Source: Polaribacter sp. BAL334 (GTDB lineage Bacteria > Bacteroidota > Bacteroidia > Flavobacteriales > Flavobacteriaceae). From it: DNA of 64,000 nucleotides. Every line of letters starts with the position of its first letter. Position 1 is the stretch's first letter. Below, one piece after another: positions 50,748 through 59,746 of the stretch. The notes beneath the pieces were generated by a model. That model saw nothing but the letters and a program-made list of their open reading frames with translations. It did not search any database and was not told the origin of the DNA. The translations under genes were made by a program, and so were the position numbers. The DNA lies in assembly GCF_015767435.1 (NCBI RefSeq), contig NZ_JADWOV010000245.1:1-64000 (forward strand), in the 5' to 3' direction.

Positions 50748-50823
50748 ATTTAGATTAATTCTTGATTGCAAAAGTAAAAGCAGATTTCTAATTATGCAAA
50801 ACTTATTTAGATTAATTTTAAAT
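50748..50823 (-). promoter_or_regulatory. Iron-box-like promoter of the TonB receptor
   Basis: Minus-strand promoter: CAAA (50797-50800) is the -33 TTTG, a 20-base spacer follows, and CAAAAGTA (50769-50776) is the -7 TACTTTTG. Both fit the Bacteroidota consensus. ATTTAGATTAATTTTAAAT (50805-50823), a near-palindrome, abuts the -33 box, and a second ATTTAGATTAATTCTT (50748-50763) lies after the -7 box. The repeated TTTAGATTAATT motif resembles DtxR/Fur-type iron boxes. The rest of the gap to 51091 shows no clear feature. Confidence 0.65.
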
Positions 50824-51091
50824 TAATTTTGGTTTTTAACAATTCTGGGGGAATTGTTCAATTCTTGTTTTGATGGAATTTGTTGTTTATGAAGGTATTT
50901 GGAAGTATGCACCATTTTTGTTTTTTTTGATGCTATAAAGAAATGCGCTTATTATTGTTTACTCAAAACAAATACAAATTCTTAATGTATTCCAGTATAT
51001 TGCCTTTTTATATTGATGCAAACTTCTGTTCAAAACCCAACTTTCAAATTAGGATTCCTGGTTTTTAACGAATAAACTCTCGTGAATAACT

Positions 51092-51949
51092 TTATTGTTT
51101 GATCGAAAACTCATACAAATTACGCCCTTTAAAGCCTGTTTTTTCGTCAGTAATATAAAGGGTATTGTTGTTTTTAAAACAAACACCTTCTTTTTGGGAA
51201 ATATGTTTGAACAACTTGGTAATGACTGTTCCTGTTAAAAAAGCATCGCCTTCAAAATCAGTAAAAATCATGACATTTTTCTCTGAAAGTAATACCACTT
51301 TTGTCCCATCATCGGAAATCGCTGCCCCAGTAATCCAAGAATGGCTGCTATTTCCGTTGTAATATTTGCCCACCAATTGTGCTGTGTGTTTCCCTGGTGT
51401 TGCAGGGATTTTATACATATAGGTTTGACCATACCGATTTTTTACCCTGCTTTTGGTGAAAATGTAAAAATGGTTTTTAAAATAAAAAAAGGCTTCTGCA
51501 TCAAAACAAAGTGCTGTCTTTTGGGGTGGAAATGCTTGCTGGTTTTCGTATTCAAAAGCAATGGTTTCTACAACAACCTCAGCAGTAGTCATAAAAGTAT
51601 GAGGAATTTTTAGGATGCGTAAATTTTGACGGTTGTTGCGATTGTTGCCAAAATCACCTATGTATAGATTGCCTTTTTCATCCCTAGTGATGTCTTCCCA
51701 ATCGTGATTTTCAGCATCAATTGTCAGTTCTTTGACAATCGTTCCTTTTCTGGAAACCCCATAAATTTTCGAAGCATTTCCCCCATCATTGTGCATCCAA
51801 ATCAGCTTACTGTGAGGAAGGGTTTGATTGCCAGAAACTTCGTTTAAGTCTCTTGGTAAATCAGCCAAAAAAGTAAGTTTGCCAAAATTTTCATTGATTT
51901 GACAGCCTACACATCCTAAAAAAAGAATAGAAATAGCTAGTTTCTTCAT
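51092..51949 (-). CDS. Exported lipoprotein, beta-propeller-like, function unknown
   Basis: 285 aa from ATG 51947-51949 (MKKLAISILFLGCVGC, lipidated Cys16). An ORF extension to 52087 was rejected because it reads the Gly-rich tail of the next gene in another frame. The mature part has repeated beta-hairpins (IWMHNDGGNASKIYGVSRKG, WEDITRDEKGNLYIGDFGNN, HSWITGAAISDDGTKVVLLS, GVCFKNNNTLYITDEKTG) resembling SdiA-regulated or NHL-type propellers. It follows the TPM protein by 4 bases. The ligand or enzyme activity is unknown. Confidence 0.85.
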   Translation of the reverse strand: MKKLAISILFLGCVGCQINENFGKLTFLADLPRDLNEVSGNQTLPHSKLIWMHNDGGNASKIYGVSRKGTIVKELTIDAENHDWEDITRDEKGNLYIGDFGNNRNNRQNLRILKIPHTFMTTAEVVVETIAFEYENQQAFPPQKTALCFDAEAFFYFKNHFYIFTKSRVKNRYGQTYMYKIPATPGKHTAQLVGKYYNGNSSHSWITGAAISDDGTKVVLLSEKNVMIFTDFEGDAFLTGTVITKLFKHISQKEGVCFKNNNTLYITDEKTGFKGRNLYEFSIKQ

Positions 51950-51953
51950 GTGA

Positions 51954-52781
51954 TTACCAACCTCCAGAGGCTCCTCCTCCACCAAAAGAACCACCACCAA
52001 ATCCGCCCCCAAAGCCTCCAAATCCACCCCCACCTGAAGAACCGCCTCCGAAGCCACCTCCAAAACCACCACTTCTTCTGCCTGCATTGGTCAAAATAAT
52101 GGTGTCTAAAATAGTTTCGAGCGGAGATTGATTTCTGTAGTTTTTGCCCCCATTATTATTTCCTTTGGAAGCCATAATGATGACGATAATGACAATAACG
52201 ATAAAGATAACAACACCGATGGGAAATTTTTCCTCTTCTTTTTTTCGAGTGCCTTTGAATTCACCTTGCAGTGTTCTGAAAATATAGTCAGCGCCTGCAT
52301 CTAAACCACTATAAAAATCGCCTTTTTTAAACTCGGGAATGATGACCCTATCAATGATGCGTTTGGATTCAAAATCGGTTAAAAACTCTTCCACACCTTT
52401 GCCCGATTGAATGGTGATTTTCCGATCGTCTTTGGCCAATAAAATGAGAATTCCATTGTCTTTGACGGCATCTCCAATTCCCCATTTTTCTCCCCAATTG
52501 GCAGCTAAATAGGCTATATTTTCACCTTCTGTTGAAGCAATAATAGCCACAACAATTTGTGTTGAAGTGGTATCTGAATACCTTACCAACTTGCTTTCTA
52601 AATTGGCTTTTTGTTCTTTGGTGAGTAAATTTACATAGTCGTAAACACTGGTTTGAAAAGTGGGTTTTTCGGGAATGGTATATCCTTGAGAAAAAAGTGT
52701 TTGGAAACAAAGAATGAATCCTAAAAACAACACCTTTTTACTAAAAACTAAAAACTGAAAACTAAAAACTGGCTCCCTCAT
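51954..52781 (-). CDS. TPM-domain protein with Gly-rich tail (YgcG-type)
   Basis: 275 aa. Signal peptide (about 1-32), TPM/Psb32-like domain (about 40-170: VNLLTKEQKANLESKLVRYS, LAANWGEKWGIGDAVKDNGILILLAKDD), one membrane helix (FPIGVVIFIVIVIIVIIMAS) and a Gly/Phe-rich C-terminus (GGGFGG repeats). TPM proteins with this tail are common beside LemA and may act in protein quality control or as phosphatases. The ATG overlaps the stop of the preceding TPM gene (ATGA), so it is coupled. The first 15 codons come from a simple AGTTTTTAGT-type repeat. Confidence 0.9.
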   Translation of the reverse strand: MREPVFSFQFLVFSKKVLFLGFILCFQTLFSQGYTIPEKPTFQTSVYDYVNLLTKEQKANLESKLVRYSDTTSTQIVVAIIASTEGENIAYLAANWGEKWGIGDAVKDNGILILLAKDDRKITIQSGKGVEEFLTDFESKRIIDRVIIPEFKKGDFYSGLDAGADYIFRTLQGEFKGTRKKEEEKFPIGVVIFIVIVIIVIIMASKGNNNGGKNYRNQSPLETILDTIILTNAGRRSGGFGGGFGGGSSGGGGFGGFGGGFGGGSFGGGGASGGW

Positions 52782-53215
52782 CCTTTAGAAATTTGATTGG
52801 AAAGTTCGTTTTCATCATCCACTTGCCAAGGAAAATGAGCTTTCAGTTCTTCACCTGCTTTTAGAATTCCATCAATCAAGCCTTGTTTGAAATTGCCTTT
52901 TTTAAAATGGGCTTGCATAATTTCCTTGGTGCTTTCCCAAAAATCATTGGGAACTACATAATTGATGCCCTTATCACCACAAATTACAAATTTATGATCG
53001 TGAACAGCCACATAAATCAAGACGCCATTTTGGTCTTTTGTGCTGTTCATTTCCAACAAATAAAACACCTCTAAGGCGCGTTCATAAGGATCTTTTTCCG
53101 TGGAATGTTCGATATGAACGCGTATTTCTCCAGAGGTATTTTTTTCAGCAACTTTGATCGCTGCTACAATTTCTTGCTCATCATTGGGTGATAAAAAAGC
53201 TTCAATTTCGCTCAT
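52778..53215 (-). CDS. TPM-domain protein (soluble type)
   Basis: 145 aa. A single TPM domain without signal peptide or tail: IVAAIKVAEKNTSGEIRVHIE, LEVFYLLEMNSTKDQNGVLIYVAVHDHKFVICGDKGIN, HFKKGNFKQGLIDGI. The start abuts the LemA stop (no gap) and its stop overlaps the next gene. Together LemA, this protein and the next form the common LemA-TPM-TPM cluster of Bacteroidota. Precise function not established. Confidence 0.9.
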   Translation of the reverse strand: MSEIEAFLSPNDEQEIVAAIKVAEKNTSGEIRVHIEHSTEKDPYERALEVFYLLEMNSTKDQNGVLIYVAVHDHKFVICGDKGINYVVPNDFWESTKEIMQAHFKKGNFKQGLIDGILKAGEELKAHFPWQVDDENELSNQISKG

Positions 53216-53827
53216 TTATTCTTTTTTCTTATTGAAATCGAAGTTTACATTAGGCGCTTTTTCTGAACCTGGGTCTGATTTGTAACGACTCATTTCATCA
53301 AAATTGAATACCCCTGCTAAAAACGAATTTGGGAATATTTTGATGTGTTTGTTGTAATTGTTTACCCCTTCATTAAAACGATCTCTTGCTACATTGATAC
53401 GGTTTTCTGTACCTTCTAATTGACTTTGCAATTCTAAAAAATTCGCATTTGCTTTTAAGTCAGGATAGCGTTCTACCACCAATAATAATTTTGATAATGC
53501 ACCACTCAAACCTGTTTGTGCTTGCTGGAATTGCGCCATGTTTTCAGGTGTCAAATTGTTGGCATCTATGGTTGTTGATGTTGCTTTTGAACGCGCTTCA
53601 ATCACTTGTGTTAGGGTTTCTTTTTCAAAATCCGCTGCACCTTGTACCGTTTTTACCAAATTGCCAATCAAATCATTTCTTCGTTGATACGCACTTTCTA
53701 CATTAGACCAAGTGGTCTTTGAGTCTTCTTGCAACACTACTGCTGTGTTGTTAAAATTTTTTGCCCAGCTGTAAAATCCGAAGATGATTACTACTATAAT
53801 AATTACTGGAATAAGCCATTTTCTCAT
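53216..53827 (-). CDS. LemA family protein
   Basis: 203 aa. A single N-terminal membrane helix (WLIPVIIIVVIIFGFYSWA) is followed by a helical domain with VESAYQRRNDLIGNLVKTVQGAADFEKETL, VERYPDLKANANFLELQSQL and GTENRINVARDRFNEGVNNYN, the hallmark motifs of LemA. The C-terminal part (NVNFDFNKKKE) is unordered. LemA proteins are membrane-anchored, of unclear function, often with TPM partners as here. First gene of the cluster. Confidence 0.95.
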   Translation of the reverse strand: MRKWLIPVIIIVVIIFGFYSWAKNFNNTAVVLQEDSKTTWSNVESAYQRRNDLIGNLVKTVQGAADFEKETLTQVIEARSKATSTTIDANNLTPENMAQFQQAQTGLSGALSKLLLVVERYPDLKANANFLELQSQLEGTENRINVARDRFNEGVNNYNKHIKIFPNSFLAGVFNFDEMSRYKSDPGSEKAPNVNFDFNKKKE

Positions 53828-53928
53828 ATTTTTTTGTTTTTTAGTGGTTTGTTAATGGGTTTTGGTGGATGGTTGTTGGGTTTAACTCTATACTCTTTTC
53901 TCTTTATTCTCTATTCTTCACTCTGTCT

Positions 53929-54258
53929 CTACAACTGATTTTTAATTTTGACAAGTTCCGCTTTTACGGCTTCTAGCCTATTGATAATTTCGTGATTGTT
54001 AAAAATAGCTGTTGGGTTTTTCTTCAGTTTTTGTTTTGCTCCTTCGAGTGTGAAACCGTTTTCTTTGACTAAATTATAGATTAGTTTGATGTTTTTTAAA
54101 TCTTCTTGCGTAAAAAGTCGATTTCCTTTGGCGTTTTTTTTGGGTTTTAACACGTCAAATTCTTTCTCCCAAAAACGGATTAACGAAGTGTTTACTTGAA
54201 ACGCTTGTGCCACTTCACCAATTTTATAGTATCGTTTTTCGGGTAACTCTATATACAT
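53929..54258 (-). CDS. MerR-family transcriptional regulator
   Basis: 109 aa. HTH (RYYKIGEVAQAFQVNTSLIRFWEKEFDVLKPKKNAKGNRLFTQEDLKNIKLIYNLVKENGFTL) close to the N-terminus and a short coiled coil at the C-terminus. There is no sensor domain, as in the short MerR form common in Flavobacteriia next to M23 peptidase and alaS. It follows the M23 gene by 5 bases on the minus strand. Target unknown. Confidence 0.93.
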   Translation of the reverse strand: MYIELPEKRYYKIGEVAQAFQVNTSLIRFWEKEFDVLKPKKNAKGNRLFTQEDLKNIKLIYNLVKENGFTLEGAKQKLKKNPTAIFNNHEIINRLEAVKAELVKIKNQL

Positions 54259-54263
54259 ATCAT

Positions 54264-55226
54264 TTAATCTAAAGATTGACTTTCTTCTGATGCTTTTTGC
54301 AATGCTGCAAATTCTTCTAATGTTAAATCAGCATAATAAAAATTAATAGGATTCAACGAAACTCCATTTTTCAACACTTCATAATGCAAATGAGGAGAAA
54401 CTGACAATCCTGTATTGCCAACATATCCAATCAAATCGCCTCTTTTTACATATCTTCCATTTGCAGTGGCAATTTTGCTCATGTGCGCATAAATTGTTTG
54501 ATAGCCATAACCGTGACTAATATACACAACATTTCCGTAAGTACTGCTTCTTTCGGCTAAAATAACTCTGCCATTTCCTGAAGCGTAAATGGGTGTTCCT
54601 TTTGCCGCAGAAAAATCCATCCCTTTGTGAAATTTATTGATTTTTAAAATGGGATGCATTCGCATTTGAAATCCTGATGCCACATAAAAATCTTCTTTTT
54701 TTACGGGTAAAATGGCAGGAATGGATGCCAACATATTCTCTTTGTCTTTTGCCAAATTGACAATCTCGTCCAAAGATTTTGATTGAACCACCAACTGTTT
54801 TGACAAAATATCAACCTCTTTTGTAAGATTGATGATCAACTTAGAATTGTCATATCCTTCCAAATCTTTGTAACGATTTACCCCTCCAAAACCTGCTTTT
54901 CGCTGTTCTTCGGTAATTGGATTTGCTTCAAAATAACTTCGATAAATATTGTTATCTCGTTGTTGAATTTCATCTAAAATGGTGGCGGTTTCCTCTAATC
55001 TTTTGGTCAATAACTCGTAATGAAGTTTCAAATTTTCCAACTCCCGTTTTTGAGCACGCTGTTTTGGCGACATGATAAACTGACTAAACGTAAAAAAACC
55101 AATAAATGCAATCAACAAGACAGCAATGGTGCTAAAAATAATTCTACGTGAATAAAACCCCTTTTTTACCTTTATTCTTCGGTAGGTAAGAGTTGCTTCA
55201 TCATAATAATATTTTACTTTCGCCAT
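54264..55226 (-). CDS. M23-family metallopeptidase (cell-wall endopeptidase)
   Basis: 320 aa. A cytoplasmic tail, one membrane helix (about 27-50, IIFSTIAVLLIAFIGFFTFSQF), a coiled coil (about 60-150) and a C-terminal LytM/M23 domain with zinc ligands in NKFHKGMDFSAAKGTP and HLHYEV, and YAHMSKI between. Such proteins cleave peptidoglycan cross-links or regulate amidases during growth and division. The alignment of all metal ligands suggests activity. Divergent from alaS. Confidence 0.94.
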   Translation of the reverse strand: MAKVKYYYDEATLTYRRIKVKKGFYSRRIIFSTIAVLLIAFIGFFTFSQFIMSPKQRAQKRELENLKLHYELLTKRLEETATILDEIQQRDNNIYRSYFEANPITEEQRKAGFGGVNRYKDLEGYDNSKLIINLTKEVDILSKQLVVQSKSLDEIVNLAKDKENMLASIPAILPVKKEDFYVASGFQMRMHPILKINKFHKGMDFSAAKGTPIYASGNGRVILAERSSTYGNVVYISHGYGYQTIYAHMSKIATANGRYVKRGDLIGYVGNTGLSVSPHLHYEVLKNGVSLNPINFYYADLTLEEFAALQKASEESQSLD

Positions 55227-55387
55227 AATGCTAAATATACTATTTTTGCGGTAATAAATCGTTTTTTAACGCAAAACCTATGTTTTATAACTTACAAATC
55301 TAAAAAATATTTTATTAGTGCTTTTTATTACATGGTTTTTTTAAAATTAATTAACACAATCCAACTTCCATTAGAAACATTTTCTCT

Positions 55388-58003
55388 ATGAAATCTCAAG
55401 ATATTCGTGCTACATTTTTACGCTTTTTTGAAGAAAAATCGCATTTAATTGTTCCATCTGCGCCTTTAGTCCCTAAAGACGACCCAACATTGATGTTTGT
55501 CAACTCGGGTATGGCGCCATTTAAAGAATACTTTTTAGGAAATGGCATCCCAAAAAACGCACGAATTGCTGACACTCAAAAATGTTTGCGAGTTTCTGGC
55601 AAGCACAATGATTTGGAGGAAGTGGGTTATGATACCTATCATCACACCTTGTTTGAAATGTTAGGGAATTGGTCTTTTGGTGACTACTTTAAAAAAGAAG
55701 CCATTGCTTGGGCTTGGGAATTGTTGACCGAAGTTTTTAAAATCGATAAAGAGATTTTATACGTAACCGTTTTTGAAGGCAGTAAAGAAGACAACCTTGA
55801 AATGGACACAGAGGCATACGAATTGTGGAAACAATTTATTCCTGAAGACCGCATTTTAAAAGGCAATAAAAAAGACAATTTTTGGGAAATGGGCGATCAA
55901 GGACCTTGTGGGCCTTGTTCGGAAATTCATGTGGACATTCGTTCCAAAGAAGAAAAAGCAAAAATTGATGGTAAAGATTTGGTAAACAACGACCATCCAC
56001 AAGTAGTGGAAATCTGGAATTTGGTGTTTATGCAATTCAACCGAAAAGCAGATGGGTCTTTGGAAAATTTGCCTAACAAACACATTGATACAGGAATGGG
56101 TTTTGAGCGTTTATGCATGGTGTTGCAAGGGGTTCAATCCAATTATGATACGGATGTTTTTACACCCATTATCAGAGAAATTGAGACGATAACCAATACC
56201 AAATATGGCGCAAACCCAAAGCAAGATATTGCCATTCGTGTGCTTTGTGATCATATCAGAACAGTGGCTTTTTCCATTGCAGATGGACAGTTGCCAAGCA
56301 ATACAGGAGCAGGCTATGTCATTCGTCGAATTTTAAGACGTGCAGTGCGTTATGGCTTTACGTTTCTCGATAAAAAAGAACCTTTTATGTATCGATTAAC
56401 AACAGTGTTGAGTGAGAAAATGGGGGTTGCTTTTCCGGAATTGAAAGAACAAAAAAAGTTGATTGAAAATGTAATCAAAGAAGAAGAAGCTTCTTTTTTA
56501 AGAACATTAGAGCAAGGATTGTTGTTATTGGATGGCATTATTTCAACTTCAAAAACCACTCAGATTTCTGGAGAAAAAGCCTTTGAATTGTATGATACCT
56601 TTGGATTTCCCATCGATTTGACATCCTTAATTTTATCAGAAAAAGGATTTACCTTAGATGAAAAAGGATTTCAAGAAGCATTGCAAAAACAAAAAAATCG
56701 TTCTAGAGCTGCTAGTGAATCTAGCACAGAAGATTGGTCAGTGATTAGAGAAGATGCTTTTGAAGAATTTGTTGGATATGACTACACTGAAGCGGATGTA
56801 AAAATCACCAAATACCGAAAAGTAACTTCTAAAAAAGACGGAGAATTGTTTCAATTGGTGTTCAATTTAACACCATTTTATCCTGAAGGAGGAGGTCAAG
56901 TGGGTGATCAAGGATTTTTAAAAGATCGTCAAGGAGACGTGGTGTATGTGATTGATACAAAGAAAGAAAACAACTTAATTATCCATTATACCAAGAATTT
57001 ACCCACCAATATCAACGATGTTTTTCAAGCTGTAGTGAGCAGTGAACATCGAAAATTATCGGCAAGCAATCATACAGCTACGCATTTATTACACCAAGCA
57101 TTGCGCACTATTTTAGGAACGCATGTGGAGCAAAAAGGCTCTTTAGTGAAACCACAATCATTGCGTTTTGACTTTTCGCATTTTGCCAAATTGACTGCTG
57201 ATGAACTGCGTGATATTGAATATTTTGTGAATGCACGAATTGATGGCAAATTGCCTTTAGAAGAAAAAAGAAATATTCCTTTACAGCAAGCACTTGATGA
57301 AGGAGCTATGGCACTTTTTGGAGAAAAATATGGAGATACTGTAAGAAGCATTAAATTCGGGAAATCTGTAGAGCTTTGTGGTGGAATTCATGTGAAAAAC
57401 ACAAGTGAACTTTGGCATTTCAAAATCGTTTCTGAAGGCGCAGTTGCAGCAGGAATTAGACGTATTGAAGCGATTACCAATGAAGCTGTAAAAAACTTTT
57501 ATTTTGATACGCACAGTACTCTTTCTGAAATCAAACAAGTATTAAACAACGCCAAAGAACCTGCAAAAGCAGTACAAAGTTTGCAAGAAGAAAATGCTGA
57601 TTTGAAAAAACAAATTGAGCAATTATTAAAAGAAAAAGCTGCAAACGTTTCTGAAGTTATTCAAAATCAGTTGCAAGAAATCAATGGTGTGCAATTTTTA
57701 GCAACCAAAGTGGATTTGGATGCCAATAGCATTAAAAATATTGCTTTTGGATTGGGGCAAAAACACCATAATTTATTTTTAGTTTTTGCAACTTCAAGTG
57801 GAAATGACAAAGCCATGATTACCTGCTATATTTCAAAAGAATTGGTAACCGAACGTGGATATGATGCTGGAAAAGTAGTGAGTGAATTAGGAAAACTCAT
57901 TCACGGTGGTGGAGGTGGTCAAAATTTCTTTGCTACTGCTGGCGGAAAAAATCCTGGTGGAATTCCGAAAGTATTGGAAAGAGCAAAGGATTATTTAAGT
58001 TAG
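55388..58003 (+). CDS. alaS: Alanyl-tRNA synthetase
   Basis: 871 aa. Class II catalytic core at the N-terminus ([35 protein letters not shown] segment), editing domain with zinc ligands His562 and His566 (HTATHLL) and Cys664 and His668 (CGGIH), and a C-terminal DHHA1 domain ending [20 protein letters not shown]. It charges tRNA-Ala and edits Ser/Gly mischarging. Length and motifs are normal. Confidence 0.98.
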   Translation: MKSQDIRATFLRFFEEKSHLIVPSAPLVPKDDPTLMFVNSGMAPFKEYFLGNGIPKNARIADTQKCLRVSGKHNDLEEVGYDTYHHTLFEMLGNWSFGDYFKKEAIAWAWELLTEVFKIDKEILYVTVFEGSKEDNLEMDTEAYELWKQFIPEDRILKGNKKDNFWEMGDQGPCGPCSEIHVDIRSKEEKAKIDGKDLVNNDHPQVVEIWNLVFMQFNRKADGSLENLPNKHIDTGMGFERLCMVLQGVQSNYDTDVFTPIIREIETITNTKYGANPKQDIAIRVLCDHIRTVAFSIADGQLPSNTGAGYVIRRILRRAVRYGFTFLDKKEPFMYRLTTVLSEKMGVAFPELKEQKKLIENVIKEEEASFLRTLEQGLLLLDGIISTSKTTQISGEKAFELYDTFGFPIDLTSLILSEKGFTLDEKGFQEALQKQKNRSRAASESSTEDWSVIREDAFEEFVGYDYTEADVKITKYRKVTSKKDGELFQLVFNLTPFYPEGGGQVGDQGFLKDRQGDVVYVIDTKKENNLIIHYTKNLPTNINDVFQAVVSSEHRKLSASNHTATHLLHQALRTILGTHVEQKGSLVKPQSLRFDFSHFAKLTADELRDIEYFVNARIDGKLPLEEKRNIPLQQALDEGAMALFGEKYGDTVRSIKFGKSVELCGGIHVKNTSELWHFKIVSEGAVAAGIRRIEAITNEAVKNFYFDTHSTLSEIKQVLNNAKEPAKAVQSLQEENADLKKQIEQLLKEKAANVSEVIQNQLQEINGVQFLATKVDLDANSIKNIAFGLGQKHHNLFLVFATSSGNDKAMITCYISKELVTERGYDAGKVVSELGKLIHGGGGGQNFFATAGGKNPGGIPKVLERAKDYLS

Positions 58004-58123
58004 GTTTTAAACTTTTTTTTACTTTTAGTGTCTAAAGAAAATAGTTGACTTTATAGAATCGATTTGAAATAAAAAGATTAGATTTGGTTTACTGTAGGCA
58101 ATTGATTATCAACAACCTAAACT

Positions 58124-59746
58124 ATGCCCTATTTAGATACTTTTTCAGGAAACTGGACCTCAAAAGAGGCAAGGCATTTATTAAAAAGAACCTCTTTTGG
58201 AGTTACTCAAAATTTAGTTGAAACGGCAGTTTCATTAGGTTTGTCTGGTACAATCGAAAAACTTTTTGAAGAAAATTCGCTTCCAGAACCCCCTCTAAAA
58301 TATCAATTAGATGGTGTTGGAGGTACCAAAATAAATGACCCTGGTGCAAATTATGGAGAAACTTGGGTGAATTCGCCTGTTTATCCTGATGCTGCTTCGA
58401 CTCAAGATAGAACTCGAATCTATTTTTCTAGAAACCGATCTTTTTATGCGTGGTCTTTTTTACAGCTGCAAAATGCAGAAATGTCAATAAGAGAAAAACT
58501 TACGTTGTTTTGGCACAATCATTTTGTATCTGAAAACGCTAATCCACACAGGGAGTATTATTATATGGATGTTTTGCGAAGAAATTCTTTAAAAAACTTT
58601 AAAGAATTGGTAAAACAGATAACAGTAGATCCAAATATGCTTATCTATTTGAGCGGTTCACAAAATACAGTGAATGCGCCCAATGAAAATTATGCAAGAG
58701 AATTGTTAGAACTTTTTACCATCGGAAAAGGAAATGCTGTTGGAAATGGAGATTACACGAATTATACTGAAAATGATGTCATTGAAATTGCAAAAGTATT
58801 GACAGGATGGCGTGTTCGAAGTTTGCAAGATGCAAATACCTTGAGCTCTTTCTTTTCGAACTTTAATCATGCAAAAGGCACTAAACAATTATCACATAGA
58901 TTTAACAATGCCATTATTTCAGAAAATGGGGCGAATGAATACAAAGATTTAATTGACATTATTTTTCAACAAGAGGAATGTTCAAGATTTATTGCTAGGC
59001 AATTTTATAGATGGTTTGTAAATGCTGAAATATCAACAGACATAGAAACCAATATTATTATTCCTTTGGCTACGATAATTAGAGACCATAATTATGATAT
59101 TGTTCCTGCTTTAAAAGTGCTATTATCATCAAATCATTTTTTTGAAAGTACTTTTTGTATGGTAAAAAGCCCCATAGATTTATTGCTTTCAACGACAAAA
59201 TCTTTACTGTTTTCAGCCCCAAAAACGTCCGTTAATGATGAGTATAATTTTGCATATATCTTATATTTAGCTGCAACAGATTTAAATCAATCTTTGTTTC
59301 ATCATCCAGATGTTGCAGGATGGAAAGCCTATTATCAAGAACCATTATTCTATAAAAGTTGGATCAATAGTTATTTATTGCCTAAAAGATTGGAATACTG
59401 CAAAATTATTGTGACTGGTGGAGATTTAATTATTGATGAAAAAAAATATACAGTTCCACCATTAATTCCGGTATTAGAGGTTGCAGCAGGTATTGTAAAT
59501 TCTCATGACCCCAACATTTTAATTACAGAATTATCAAATCAATTATTTAATTATCCAATTACCGAAAGTCAATTAACATCATTGAAAGAAATTTTAATTC
59601 CTGGATTACCTGATTTTGAGTGGACAGTAGAATACGCATCATATATAAACAATCCTACTGACAATGCCATGCGAATTTCTGTAGAAAACAAACTACGAAA
59701 TCTTATTGCTGTTATGGTACAAATGTCTGAATTTCAAATTATGTAA
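58124..59746 (+). CDS. DUF1800 domain protein
   Basis: 540 aa. The family landmarks of DUF1800 are all present: EARHLLKRTSFGVT near the N-terminus, REKLTLFWHNHFVSE, NENYARELLELFTIGKGN, IEIAKVLTGWRV and DVAGWKAYYQEPLFYKSWIN. No signal peptide in the usual form was seen. It overlaps the DUF1501 gene by one base (TAATG), the standard genomic pairing. The function of DUF1800 proteins is unproven; a link to exported or cell-wall processes is inferred from the partner. Confidence 0.93.
   Translation: MPYLDTFSGNWTSKEARHLLKRTSFGVTQNLVETAVSLGLSGTIEKLFEENSLPEPPLKYQLDGVGGTKINDPGANYGETWVNSPVYPDAASTQDRTRIYFSRNRSFYAWSFLQLQNAEMSIREKLTLFWHNHFVSENANPHREYYYMDVLRRNSLKNFKELVKQITVDPNMLIYLSGSQNTVNAPNENYARELLELFTIGKGNAVGNGDYTNYTENDVIEIAKVLTGWRVRSLQDANTLSSFFSNFNHAKGTKQLSHRFNNAIISENGANEYKDLIDIIFQQEECSRFIARQFYRWFVNAEISTDIETNIIIPLATIIRDHNYDIVPALKVLLSSNHFFESTFCMVKSPIDLLLSTTKSLLFSAPKTSVNDEYNFAYILYLAATDLNQSLFHHPDVAGWKAYYQEPLFYKSWINSYLLPKRLEYCKIIVTGGDLIIDEKKYTVPPLIPVLEVAAGIVNSHDPNILITELSNQLFNYPITESQLTSLKEILIPGLPDFEWTVEYASYINNPTDNAMRISVENKLRNLIAVMVQMSEFQIM

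Noticed and set aside
51950..52087. N-terminal 46-codon extension of the lipoprotein ORF (MQAEEVVVLEVASEAV...)
   Set aside because: It is the out-of-frame reading of the Gly/Phe-rich tail of the TPM gene; the lipoprotein signal starts at MKKLAIS (51949).
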